A stretch of DNA of 64,000 nucleotides from Streptomonospora litoralis (lineage in GTDB: Bacteria; Actinomycetota; Actinomycetes; Streptosporangiales; Streptosporangiaceae). The position numbers and the translations under genes are program-made. How positions within the stretch are numbered: position 1 is the stretch's first letter; each line of letters begins with the position of its first letter. The notes below the pieces were generated by a model, which was given only the letters and a program-made list of their open reading frames with translations, was not told the DNA's origin and did not search any database. Shown one piece after another: positions 17,683-25,559 of this stretch. The stretch lies in assembly GCF_004323735.1 (NCBI RefSeq), contig NZ_CP036455.1:4149101-4213100 (forward strand), written 5' to 3'.

Positions 17683-19092
17683 CTACTTGCGCTCCGCCTC
17701 GTCGGACTCCAGCTCCTCGGCGCTCTCCTCGACGGCCTCCTCGGTGTCGGCCGCGGACTCCGCCTCGCCGACGCCGGCCTCGTCACCGGACTGCTGCTCG
17801 ACAACGTTGCCCGACTCGTCGGTGATCGTCGCCTTCTCCATCACCAGGTCCAGCGCCTTGGAGCGCACGACCTCGGTGTAGGCCACCTGAATCTGGTTGG
17901 ACTCGACGAGGTGCTGGGCGAGCTGGTCGGGCGAGACCCCCATGCGCTGGGCCTGCTCCATGACGTACTGGCTCAGCTCGTTGTTGTCCGCGGCGAGCTC
18001 CTCCTGCAGCGCGAGCTGGTCCAGGATGAAGCCGGCCTTGACCGCGGAGGTGGCGCCCTGCTTGAGCTCCTCCTCGAACTCCTCCTCGGTCTGCTCCGCG
18101 GACTCCAGGTAGGACTCCTTGGTCAGCCCGCTCTGGGTGAGCTGCTGCTCCAGGCTCTGCCGACGGCGGCCGAGCTCCTCGTCCACCACCGAGTCGGGCA
18201 GCGGGATCTCGACGGACTCGACCAGGTTCTCCAGCGCGCGGTCGCGGGCCTGGTTGAGCTGCTGAAGGCGGCGGACCTCCGCCATGCGCGAGCGAACGTC
18301 GGCGCGCAGCTCCTCCATCGTGTCGAACTCGCTGGCCATCTGGGCGAACTCGTCGTCGAGCTCGGGCAGCTCCTTGACCTTGACGCTGTGCACCGTCACG
18401 GTGACGTCGGCCTCGCGGCCCTCGTGCTCGCCGCCCACCAGCTTGGTGGAGAAGGTCGCCGACTCCCCCTCGGACATCCCGGTGAGAGTGTCGTCGAGGC
18501 CCTCCAGGATGGTGTTGGTGCCCACCTCGTAGGAGAGCCCGCTGGTCTGCACGTCCTCAAGCGGCTCGCCGTCGACGGCGGCCGAAAGGTCGATGGAGAC
18601 GTGGTCGCCGTGCTGCACCGGCCGGTCGGCGCCGACGAGGGTCGAGAACCGCTCGCGCAGGTTGCCGACCTGCTCCTCGACCTGGTCCTCGGTGGCCTCG
18701 GCGTCGTCGACGGTGACCTGCAGGGCCTCGTAGTCGGGCACATCGAACTTGGGGCGCACGTCGACCTCGGCCGTGAAGGCGAGTTCGTCGTTGTCCTCCA
18801 GCTTGGTGACCTCCACGTCGGGCTGGCCGAGCGCGAAGATCTCCTCCTTCTGGATGGCCTCGTTGTACAGCTCGGGTACGGCGTGGTTCACCGCTTCGCT
18901 GATCACCGCTCCGCGCCCGACGTGCCGATCGATCAGCCGAGCGGGCGCCTTACCGGGGCGGAAGCCCTTGATGCGGACCTGCTTGGCGAGCGACTTGTAG
19001 GTCACGTCGAAGGCATGCTCAAGTTCCTCGAACGGAACCTCGATGGTCAGCTTGACCCGGGTCGGGCTGAGCTCCTCGACATCGGTCTTCAC
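17683..19092 (-). CDS. tig: Trigger factor, ribosome-associated chaperone
   Basis: 469 residues. The ribosome-docking signature GFRPGKAP is at 43-50; a central FKBP-like prolyl isomerase domain (~155-245, starting near DRPVQHGDHVSID) is followed by the helical C-terminal domain. The last ~40 residues are very acidic (Glu/Asp/Ala/Ser), a common extension in actinomycetes. It shields nascent chains and often sits beside clpP genes. GTG start at 19092, AGGAG 10-13 nt upstream. Confidence 0.96.
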   Translation of the reverse strand: MKTDVEELSPTRVKLTIEVPFEELEHAFDVTYKSLAKQVRIKGFRPGKAPARLIDRHVGRGAVISEAVNHAVPELYNEAIQKEEIFALGQPDVEVTKLEDNDELAFTAEVDVRPKFDVPDYEALQVTVDDAEATEDQVEEQVGNLRERFSTLVGADRPVQHGDHVSIDLSAAVDGEPLEDVQTSGLSYEVGTNTILEGLDDTLTGMSEGESATFSTKLVGGEHEGREADVTVTVHSVKVKELPELDDEFAQMASEFDTMEELRADVRSRMAEVRRLQQLNQARDRALENLVESVEIPLPDSVVDEELGRRRQSLEQQLTQSGLTKESYLESAEQTEEEFEEELKQGATSAVKAGFILDQLALQEELAADNNELSQYVMEQAQRMGVSPDQLAQHLVESNQIQVAYTEVVRSKALDLVMEKATITDESGNVVEQQSGDEAGVGEAESAADTEEAVEESAEELESDEAERK

Positions 19093-19318
19093 GGGGCGGT
19101 ACTCCTAGATTTCCGGCAGTTTTCCGGGACGACCCGGCACTCAGGGCGCACTCCCCGACCACCGGACTGACGTACCGGCAGGCCGGCGCAGGCTGTGACA
19201 CCGAGCTGCGGGGCCTGTGCTGGCTTTAACGTTTTCCTGCTGATCGTGCCAAGTCTAGGGCAGTCAGAGGGCCCCTCACGGCGCACGCGGCATACGCCCG
19301 GCACCACGAGTCATGTCG

Positions 19319-19393
19319 TCGGGGAGGCGGGATTCGAACCCGCGGCCTCATGCTCCCAAAGCATGCGCGCTAACCAAGCTGCGCTACTCCCCG
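19319..19393 (-). tRNA. tRNA-Pro (anticodon UGG)
   Basis: Cloverleaf on the minus strand: acceptor CGGGGAG pairs with CTCCCCG, the anticodon stem CATGC/GCATG holds loop TTTGGGA (anticodon TGG), and the T arm reads GCGGGTTCGAATCCCGC. 75 nt with discriminator A; CCA is not encoded. Confidence 0.95.
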
Positions 19394-19506
19394 TGATCCG
19401 CGCGCCGACGGCCGTGAAACGATGGCACAACCCGCGCTGCGAAGACTGTAGTCTGGTCTCCGTCGGCTCCACGAGTCTAGAGGACGCACCGGGCCGCCGA
19501 CGCCAT

Positions 19507-19577
19507 GCGGGCGTAGTTCAATGGCAGAACTCCAGCCTTCCAAGCTGGCCATGCGGGTTCGATTCCCGTCGCCCGCT
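19507..19577 (+). tRNA. tRNA-Gly (anticodon UCC)
   Basis: 71 nt. Acceptor GCGGGCG pairs with CGCCCGC; anticodon stem CCAGC/GCTGG holds loop CTTCCAA, giving anticodon TCC; T arm GGGTTCGATTCCC. Discriminator T, CCA not encoded. Divergent from tRNA-Pro with about 110 bp between them that must hold both promoters. Confidence 0.95.
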
Positions 19578-19588
19578 CTGACAGCCGA

Positions 19589-19628
19589 AGGGCCAGGTCC
19601 GCCGGGGGTAACCCGGGGGCCTGGCCCT
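19589..19628 (+). terminator. Terminator of tRNA-Gly
   Basis: AGGGCCAGG (19589-19597) pairs with CCTGGCCCT (19620-19628), 12 bp after the tRNA, with a GC-rich inner part. Confidence 0.65.
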
Positions 19629-19737
19629 CGGTCGTCGCGGGGCAGTGCTGCAGTCGCGTTCAGCAGGAGGCGCTCGGGTCGTCCGGAGACCGCCTGATGG
19701 GATCCGGGGCCGACCGGCCCCGGAGGGCGTCACCGCC

Positions 19738-20091
19738 TCAATCGGTCACCTTGGGGTGCCCGGGCCCCGCGTGGATGAGCCAGACCAGGCGCTTGGCCTC
19801 GACGACGCAGTAGAAAACTCGGCCGCCGCCGGTCACCTCATAGCACCAGAGCGGATGGGGTTCACCGTTGATCCGGTAGGTGGACAACCGTCCACGGAGT
19901 CTGTGCTGCCTCTGTCTCTGCGGTTCGGGGCAGGGTTCGGATCTGATGTCCTCGAATGCGCGGCGTGTGTTTCCCGGAGCGCACCGGCAGAGTTCCTCCC
20001 ATCCCTTCTTGGCGTCATTCTTGCCAAACCGGAGGTCCCACTCTTTATGCACGGAGGGAGGGGGAACCCGGTCACGATCACGTGAACCCAT
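19738..20091 (-). CDS. RelE/ParE-like toxin of a toxin-antitoxin pair
   Basis: 117 residues, basic (many Arg/Lys). The order EWDLRFGKNDAKKGWEEL, a central RRAFEDIRSEPCPEP, then RLRGRLSTYR and a C-terminal beta part WCYEVTGGGRVFYCV ending VWLIHAGPGHPKVTD is that of small actinomycete RelE/ParE-fold proteins I recall. Such toxins usually cleave mRNA on the ribosome or act on gyrase; which applies here is not known. It starts 12 bp after the antitoxin gene on the same strand and has no strong ribosome binding site, suggesting coupled, weaker translation. Confidence 0.65.
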   Translation of the reverse strand: MGSRDRDRVPPPSVHKEWDLRFGKNDAKKGWEELCRCAPGNTRRAFEDIRSEPCPEPQRQRQHRLRGRLSTYRINGEPHPLWCYEVTGGGRVFYCVVEAKRLVWLIHAGPGHPKVTD

Positions 20092-20103
20092 GCGGAGATA
20101 TTA

Positions 20104-20580
20104 TTAGAGATCTCCATCGGGAGAAACCGGACCAGCGTCGTCCACGTCCCGCTCAGTGAGGGCATCACGCAGCTCGGGATCGGCGTAGGCCTCGGCCGTG
20201 GAACGCCACGCCTTCACCACGGTCGCCACCGGAGTCAGGTTCCCCAATTCATCACAAGCTCGCACGGTCTGGGTTATTTCCACAAGAAACTCCCGGACCT
20301 CCTCGGCCGAAAGATAGCGAACCCAAGGAAAGACTTCGGGCATCGCTAGGAGCAGGGTCCTCGCTCCGTCGTCTTCCTTCATCAATGAGGCGAAAATCTT
20401 CGTGACGACGCTGAAGCCTTCCTCGGCGGTCTCCATGCGCGCGGCACTCGTCAGAAACAGGTCCTCAGCATCGCGCCGACGCAGCAGCACACCCTTGCCC
20501 CGGGCCGCCTTGTACGCGACCTCACGTTGGCGCCGCAAGAGGTCGGAGAAGGCCACCTCATCGCTGATCTGAGTACTCAT
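20104..20580 (-). CDS. Putative antitoxin (prevent-host-death-like), partner of the 19738-20091 toxin
   Basis: 158 residues. The N-terminal part (SDEVAFSDLLRRQREVAYKAARGKGVLLRRRDAEDLFL) has the length and layout of a Phd/YefM-type DNA-binding domain, followed by a longer helical region (~60-140) likely to bind the toxin. Antitoxin-first order, 12-bp spacing and shared strand are typical of type II modules. The ATG follows directly on a good promoter with almost no leader, so the mRNA is probably leaderless. GC content here is visibly lower than in neighbours. A fully confident family assignment needs a profile search. Confidence 0.6.
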   Translation of the reverse strand: MSTQISDEVAFSDLLRRQREVAYKAARGKGVLLRRRDAEDLFLTSAARMETAEEGFSVVTKIFASLMKEDDGARTLLLAMPEVFPWVRYLSAEEVREFLVEITQTVRACDELGNLTPVATVVKAWRSTAEAYADPELRDALTERDVDDAGPVSPDGDL

Positions 20581-20614
20581 ACATCAATGATTGCAGAACT
20601 AGTACTGAAGTCAA
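20581..20614 (-). promoter_or_regulatory. Promoter of the toxin-antitoxin operon (leaderless)
   Basis: Minus strand: TTGACT (20609-20614), 17-bp spacer, ATCATT (20586-20591), then 5 nt to the ATG at 20580. Transcription would begin at or next to the start codon. The spacer contains AGTACTAGT, and AGTACT recurs inside the first codons (ATGAGTACTCAG); these may be operator half-sites for autoregulation. Confidence 0.5.
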
Positions 20615-20745
20615 GACCGAAGCACTGTTCTGGAGGGCCGTATCCGCAGGTCGAAGCTCTGGCACGGTCTCGGAAACCGTGTCACCCGGTTGTACACGTA
20701 CTGCGGGTGAGGAGCCGCTGAGGAGGCCGTCGCGACAATGCGGAA

Positions 20746-20778
20746 GCCAGGTCTGCCGGTGTGACCCGGAGACCTGGC
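20746..20778 (-). terminator. Hairpin after the DUF4064-like gene
   Basis: GCCAGGTCT (20746-20754) pairs perfectly with AGACCTGGC (20770-20778), 18 bp beyond the distal stop of the interrupted gene. A smaller palindrome CACGGT/ACCGTG sits at 20663-20681. Confidence 0.55.
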
Positions 20779-20796
20779 ACGTGTCCCCTGCTCGAA

Positions 20797-21183
20797 TCAG
20801 GCCGGGGTTGCGGCCTGCGGGGCCGCCACGCTCTTCCTGCGGCCGAACCAGGCCAGGATCGCACCGACGATCAGCAGTGGGCCGGCGACGACCCAGCCCA
20901 ACGCTGCCGTGAAGAACCCGCCGATTCCGGCGATCAGGAGAAGCAGCGTGGACGTCTTGGACGCGGCCCGCGCCAATGCTCACCCGACGATGCCCAGCAC
21001 GGCGAGGAAGAGGGCGATGAAGCCGCCTCCCGCGAAGGCTCCCGCGCCCGCCATGTCGAAAGCGGCACCGAAACCGGCGAACAGCATCCAGAGGATCGCG
21101 CCGATGATTCCGAATACGCCGCCGACGATGCCCAGGACCAGCGCCGTGGTCAGCATCCCGGGTGACTCCGTGTTGCCTGCCAT
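20797..21183 (-). pseudogene. DUF4064-like small membrane protein interrupted by an in-frame TGA
   Basis: Starting at ATG 21183 (GAGGAG 5 nt upstream) the frame encodes MAGNTESPGMLTTALVLGIV and further membrane segments up to codon 67, then a TGA at 20980-20982. In the same frame and without a break the sequence continues ALARAASKTSTLLLLIAG, two more membrane helices and a basic end (AWFGRRKSVAAPQ) to a second TGA at 20797. The pattern of an LxxIAGIGGF...VVAGPLLIVGAILA half after a conserved Gly matches complete DUF4064-like proteins, so one base change (GGA-type codon to TGA) explains the stop. It could be a recent pseudogene or a sequencing error; read-through is less likely. Confidence 0.65.
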
Positions 21184-21512
21184 GATGGCTCCTCCCCCGT
21201 CCCGGCCCGGTCGTGTTCGGCGCGCCTTCAGCGCCGACCGCGTGGGGAGAGTCCCGCCCGGCGCTCGGGACTTCTTCTCACGTCCACCGTCCTCCGCCGC
21301 GTGCGATGAGACCACCATGCCTGTGCATCGGCATCACCAAAGGAAGGCAACCGATCTCGCCGCGCCACCGGTGGGTAGCGGCGGGCGGTCCGCGACCGGC
21401 TCTCTCGCTCGGCCCGACTGCACATAATTCGCCGCCGCGGATATGTTGTGCGTGCGGGCGGAGCCGGATGGGCAGCCGACCGACCGAGGTGCGCCGGCCG
21501 TGAAGGTGAGTG
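21184..21512. other. Intergenic region between the DUF4064-like gene and the nucleotidyltransferase
   Basis: About 330 bases. A patch near 21419-21447 (CACATAATTCG and GGATATGTTG) is AT-rich and is the likely site of promoters for one or both divergent genes; CATAAT is a possible -10 for the rightward gene. No gene is supportable in either strand. Confidence 0.4.
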
Positions 21513-22016
21513 ATGACGAGTCCCGATCCGCTGCACGTGCCCGCTCTCACGTCGCGCTGGTTCGCCCGGCCCGAGTCCCCGGAGGCTCCCGTCGTGGTCA
21601 CGGGCGCGTTCGACGTGTTGCATGTGGGCCATGTCCGCTTCCTCGCCGAGGTACAGCAGCGCCGACCGGAGCTACCGGTGGTCGTCGGTGTCGAGGACGA
21701 CGCGCGTGTCCGCGCCTGGAAGGGGCCGAGCCGGCCGGTCAACCCCGAGGACGAGCGGGCGGAGCTGCTGGCCGCGCTGCGCTGTGTCGACGGCGTTTTC
21801 ATCGTCTCCGGACCGGCGGAGGTGACCGGCTGGGACGCCTACGCCGACCTGCTGCGACCGCTGGGCATGGCCGCTCTCGCCTTCACCGCGGGAGATCCCT
21901 ACACCTCGGCCAAGCGGCGCGGCGCGGAAGTGCTGGGCGCCGAGGCATGGGAACTGCCGATGACCCGGGGCCGCTCCACCAGTGCCGCGCTGAGTCGGCT
22001 GACCCGCTCGTTGTAG
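21513..22016 (+). CDS. Adenylyl/cytidylyltransferase-like protein (HIGH superfamily)
   Basis: 167 residues of the nucleotidyltransferase alpha/beta phosphodiesterase superfamily. The GAFDVLHVGHVRFL motif at ~33-46 contains the HxGH signature and RGRSTSAAL near the C-terminus matches the ISTTxI-type motif; both bind the nucleotide triphosphate. It most resembles glycerol-3-phosphate cytidylyltransferase/RfaE2-like enzymes, but the substrate cannot be read from sequence. ATG at 21513 is preceded by AAGGTGAG; an in-frame GTG at 21510 overlaps it. It stands alone upstream of the ABC exporter gene, 197 bp away. Confidence 0.8.
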   Translation: MTSPDPLHVPALTSRWFARPESPEAPVVVTGAFDVLHVGHVRFLAEVQQRRPELPVVVGVEDDARVRAWKGPSRPVNPEDERAELLAALRCVDGVFIVSGPAEVTGWDAYADLLRPLGMAALAFTAGDPYTSAKRRGAEVLGAEAWELPMTRGRSTSAALSRLTRSL

Positions 22017-22213
22017 CGCCGCCTCGCGCCCGCCCCGGCGCCACGCCCGTGTGCCGCGACCGGATAGCGTCCCCGTGGCCGCCGGCGGCCTGCCCGCGGA
22101 GCGGCGGGGAAGGAGGTATGCGTCGGTGGTGTTGAGGCACTCGTAGAGGCACCGTGCCTACGCCTGAGGGCGCTGCGCGGGACCGCGGACACGGACAGGA
22201 ACGGGGAAGCGCG

Positions 22214-24112
22214 ATGATGCAGGGCGGTGGGCCCCCCATTTACCGGTCGCTGGTCAACGACGGCAGCGCCAAGCGCACCAGCCTGCCGCCGGGGACCGTG
22301 CGGCGCATCGCCGGCTACGCGCGCCCGCACTGGCGCTCGATCGCGTTCTTCCTGCTGGCCACCTCGGTCAGCTCGGGCATCGTCGTCGCCAACCCGCTGC
22401 TGCTGAAGGCCATCATCGACCGCGGCGTGAGCCAGCAGGACACCAGCCTGGTTACCGTGCTGGCGGTCGGTGTCGCGCTGCTCGCCGTCTTCGAGGCGGC
22501 GCTAGGGCTGACCAGCCGATGGCTTTCCTCGCGCATCGGCGAAGGCGTCATCTACATGCTGCGCACCCAGGTGTTCCGGCACGTGCAGCGGATGCCGCTG
22601 GCGTTCTTCACCCGCACGCAGACGGGCTCGCTCATCAGCCGCCTCAACACCGACGTCGTGGGAGCACAGCGCGCCATCACCTCGGTGCTGCAGTCGGTGG
22701 TCTCCAACCTCATCAGCGCCGTCGCCGTGATCACGACCATGGCGCTGCTGTCGTGGCAGATCACCCTGATCGCGCTGCTGCTGGTGCCGCTGTTCGTGCT
22801 GCCCGCGAAGTTCATCGGCCGCAAGGTCGCCAACATCTCGCGGGACGGCATGGACCTCAACGCCGAGATGAGCTCGCTGATGACCGAGCGGTTCAACGTG
22901 GGCGGCGCGATGCTGGTCAAGCTCTACGGGCGCCCCGAGGAGGAGGCGGACGCCTTCGCGGGGCGCGCCGCCCGCGTCCGCGACATCGGTGTCGCCCAGG
23001 CGGTCTTCGGCGGCCTGCTGTTCACCCTGATCGGCCTGATCACGTCGCTGGCGACCGCCGTCGTCTACGGCGTCGGCGGCAATCTGGTCATCGGCGGCGC
23101 GTTCCAGCTGGGCACGCTCGTGGCCATGACGACCCTGCTGACCCGCCTGTACGCGCCCATCACGGCGCTGTCGAACGTGCACGTGGAGGTCATGACGGCG
23201 CTGGTCAGCTTCGACCGCGTGTTCGAGGTACTGGACCTGAAGCCGATGATCGAGGACCGGCCCGACGCGCGCGACCTGCCTGCGGGCCCTCTCGGCGTGG
23301 AGTTCGACGGGGTGTCCTTCCGCTACCCCACCGCCGAGGAGGCGTCGCTGGACTCCCTGGAGCTGACGCCCCAGGCGGAGAGCGCGGCGGACACCCAGGT
23401 GCTCAGCGACGTGTCCTTCACCGCCGAACCCGGGCAGCTCGTGGCGCTGGTGGGGCCCTCGGGCGCGGGAAAGACGACGATGACCCACCTCGTCTCGCGG
23501 CTGTACGACCCGCTGTCGGGGCAGGTGCGCATCGGCGGCGAGGATCTGCGCGACGTCAAGAGCCAGTCGCTGCGGGACGCCGTGGGCGTCGTCACCCAGG
23601 ATCCGCAACTGTTCCACGAGACGGTCGGGGACAATCTGCGCTACGCGCGCCCCGGAGCCGGCGACGCGGAGCTGATCGAGGCCATGCGCGCCGCTCAGCT
23701 CGAAGGGCTGCTGGCGAACCTGCCCGACGGTCTCGACACGATGGTCGGCGACCGCGGCTACCGCCTCTCGGGCGGCGAGAAGCAGCGGCTGGCCATCGCG
23801 CGGCTGCTGCTCAAGGCGCCGTCGGTGGTGGTGCTCGACGAGGCGACCGCGCACCTGGACTCGGAGTCGGAGGCGGCCGTGCAGGAGGCTCTGCGCACCG
23901 CGCTCGTCGGGCGTACGTCGCTGGTCATCGCGCACCGCCTGGCCACCGTGCGCGAGGCCGACCTGATCCTGGTGCTGGAGGACGGCCGCATCCTGGAGCG
24001 CGGCACCCACGAGGAACTGCTGCGCGAGGGCGGGCTGTACACCGCGCTGTACCGCACCCAGTTCGCCTCCCAGGAGAAGGACGCGCAAGGGACGGCGGCC
24101 TCGCGCGTGTGA
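22214..24112 (+). CDS. ABC exporter, fused membrane and ATPase domains
   Basis: 632 residues: six membrane helices in the first ~325 residues (ABC transporter type 1 exporter fold) and a C-terminal ATPase with Walker A GPSGAGKT (~414-421), signature LSGGEKQ (~518-524), Walker B VVVLDEATAHLD (~538-549) and switch His in VIAHRLATV. A half-transporter that must dimerise, with itself or another; the exported substrate is unknown. ATG at 22214 (MMQGGGPPIY) follows GGGGAAGC; an upstream ATG-like GTG start at 22154 lacks a ribosome binding site. A decayed transposase follows 17 bp after the stop. Confidence 0.9.
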   Translation: MMQGGGPPIYRSLVNDGSAKRTSLPPGTVRRIAGYARPHWRSIAFFLLATSVSSGIVVANPLLLKAIIDRGVSQQDTSLVTVLAVGVALLAVFEAALGLTSRWLSSRIGEGVIYMLRTQVFRHVQRMPLAFFTRTQTGSLISRLNTDVVGAQRAITSVLQSVVSNLISAVAVITTMALLSWQITLIALLLVPLFVLPAKFIGRKVANISRDGMDLNAEMSSLMTERFNVGGAMLVKLYGRPEEEADAFAGRAARVRDIGVAQAVFGGLLFTLIGLITSLATAVVYGVGGNLVIGGAFQLGTLVAMTTLLTRLYAPITALSNVHVEVMTALVSFDRVFEVLDLKPMIEDRPDARDLPAGPLGVEFDGVSFRYPTAEEASLDSLELTPQAESAADTQVLSDVSFTAEPGQLVALVGPSGAGKTTMTHLVSRLYDPLSGQVRIGGEDLRDVKSQSLRDAVGVVTQDPQLFHETVGDNLRYARPGAGDAELIEAMRAAQLEGLLANLPDGLDTMVGDRGYRLSGGEKQRLAIARLLLKAPSVVVLDEATAHLDSESEAAVQEALRTALVGRTSLVIAHRLATVREADLILVLEDGRILERGTHEELLREGGLYTALYRTQFASQEKDAQGTAASRV

Positions 24113-24128
24113 CCCGGCGACGGGGCGG

Positions 24129-24421
24129 GCGCGGAGTGTTTCGGCTCGGCGTCTCACGCAGCCGTGCCCGCAAGGGCGAGTCCGACCTGATCAAGCGCGG
24201 CGACAACTGGTACCTGTACGCCACCTGCGAGGTGCCCGAAGCCGACGCAGGGTTGCAGCGAGTGCGGCCACATCGACAAGAGGAACCGGCCCGACCAGGC
24301 CACTTTCAGATGCACGTCGTGCGGCTTTGCTGAGCATGCCGATGTGAACGCAGCCCGCACCATCTCTTCCAGGGGTGTGGTGGGCTGGGCAGTGAGTCAC
24401 GCTGCCGACGACGCGGCCTGA
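24129..24421 (+). mobile_element. Degenerate TnpB (IS605 OrfB-like) remnant
   Basis: Two pieces of a TnpB-type transposase/nuclease survive. First, frame 1 encodes GESDLIKRGDNWYLYATCEV, the beta strand region before the nuclease core. Then, from 24251 in another frame, SECGHIDKRNRPDQATFRC followed by TSCGF and HADVNAARTI is the C-terminal zinc ribbon (two CxxC pairs) and the terminal DxNAA segment, ending at the TGA 24419-24421. The nuclease core between them is deleted and the frame shifted. No N-terminal portion, no TnpA and no intact ends are visible. Confidence 0.75.
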
Positions 24422-24660
24422 AGCACACCCGCCAGTTGTGTGGAAGAGCTGCAAGCGCGGCCCTTCAGGGCTCCTTCAGGCCGAGAAGCTGACCTACTTC
24501 TCCTCCAAGGAGGCGACCCCCGCCGCGGCGACGGCCGGCGACTGAAGCGGCCGCGGGCCGCTGGGAGACGAATCCCGCGGGGGTGTCGGGGGCCCGCCGC
24601 GGGACACGGAACGGACGTGAGGCGGACGCCGGGCACGCGACCGCCTCACGTCCCCTCGGA
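24422..24660. other. Spacer after the TnpB remnant
   Basis: About 240 bases. The part next to the TnpB stop contains GCCCT-TC-AGGGC and a repeated CCTTCAGG, possibly what remains of the right-end hairpin/guide-RNA region of the element, but too degraded to assign. The rest leads into the strong terminator at 24613-24653. No gene. Confidence 0.35.
24613..24653 (-). terminator. Terminator of the [2Fe-2S] protein gene
   Basis: GGACGTGAGGCGG (24613-24625) pairs perfectly with CCGCCTCACGTCC (24641-24653): 13-bp stem, 15-nt loop, 8 bp past the stop. Confidence 0.7.
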
Positions 24661-25323
24661 TCAGCCCTTCTTCTTTTTCTCGACCTTCTTGTCCCTTTCG
24701 CCGCTCTTCTTCGCGGCCTTCTCCGCCTTGCGCTCGGACTTGCCGGATCGCTTGCCGTTCTTGCTCTTCCGAGTCTTCTTTTCGGCCTTCTCAGCCTTCG
24801 CGGCCTTCTTCGGCTCGTCCGCCTTACCGGATTTCCCGGTTCCTGGCGCCCTGCCCGCCGCCGGATCCTCGCCCCGCGTCGCCTTGCCCGAGTTATCGGC
24901 CTTTTCGTCCTTCTTGGACTTCTTAGTCTTCTTGCTCTTCTTGGCCTTCTTCGGCTTCTCGGCGTCCTTGGAGGTCACCCGGTCCGCCAGCGAGTCCGGA
25001 AGCGGCACGGCGCCGGGCCCGCCGGCGCGGATCCAGGAGTCCAGGTCGTCGACCAACCGGTCCTCGGTGAAGGAGCCGAGCCACACCGGTCGGCCACCCG
25101 ATTCGCGCCCTTCGGTCGACGGCTGCACCACGACGACGTTGGCCTGGAAGCAGGGTCCCAGGCAGTCACTGGTACGGACGGGGACGTTGCGGCCCTCGGC
25201 GTCGCGCAGCCCGCGCAGGCGTTCCAACTGCCCCTCGTGGTCGACTCCCGGACGCTTCTTGGCCGTACCGCAGCAGCAACCGCGGCACACGACCAGTCGG
25301 CAGGGCCGTCCCGTCGGGATCAC
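24661..25323 (-). CDS. Thioredoxin-like [2Fe-2S] ferredoxin-domain protein with lysine-rich tail
   Basis: 220 residues from GTG at 25323 (GGAGGAG 9-12 nt upstream). Residues 1-115 form a thioredoxin-like ferredoxin domain: CRGCCCG (~13-19) and CLGPC (54-58) supply the cluster cysteines, as in NuoE-like/2Fe-2S family proteins. Residues ~118-220 are low-complexity, about one third lysine, in AKKSKKTKKSKK- and AEKAEKK-like runs with some Ala/Glu/Gly. Such tails bind nucleic acid or acidic surfaces in other actinomycete proteins, but the role here is not known. The redox domain may serve electron transfer or cluster sensing. Confidence 0.8.
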   Translation of the reverse strand: MIPTGRPCRLVVCRGCCCGTAKKRPGVDHEGQLERLRGLRDAEGRNVPVRTSDCLGPCFQANVVVVQPSTEGRESGGRPVWLGSFTEDRLVDDLDSWIRAGGPGAVPLPDSLADRVTSKDAEKPKKAKKSKKTKKSKKDEKADNSGKATRGEDPAAGRAPGTGKSGKADEPKKAAKAEKAEKKTRKSKNGKRSGKSERKAEKAAKKSGERDKKVEKKKKG

Positions 25324-25489
25324 CGGTGTCCGCTCCTCCTCCGCTGCGGCGGCGCGCCCGCCTCGGCTCGGACGGCCGGCGGAACGCGGAAGACCTCCCC
25401 ACGGTATACCGGCATTTCGGACAGGCTTCCCATCCTCCCACCGCACCGGCGCCGACGTCCGGCAGGCGGTCCCCTCCGCACACAGCACA

Positions 25490-25523
25490 GCGGCCGCGGA
25501 CCGTGCCCCCGGTCCGCGGCCGC
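25490..25523 (-). terminator. Terminator of the MT0933-like gene
   Basis: GCGGCCGCGGACC (25490-25502) pairs perfectly with GGTCCGCGGCCGC (25511-25523): 13-bp stem, 8-nt loop, 37 bp beyond the stop. Confidence 0.65.
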
Positions 25524-25559
25524 CGCAGCATTGCGATAAGCCTGTCGCGGCGCCTTCCG

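Noticed and set aside
20980-20982. In-frame TGA read as selenocysteine in the DUF4064-like gene
   Set aside because: The family has no catalytic cysteine at this point, and no selenocysteine insertion hairpin or selenoprotein machinery is visible.
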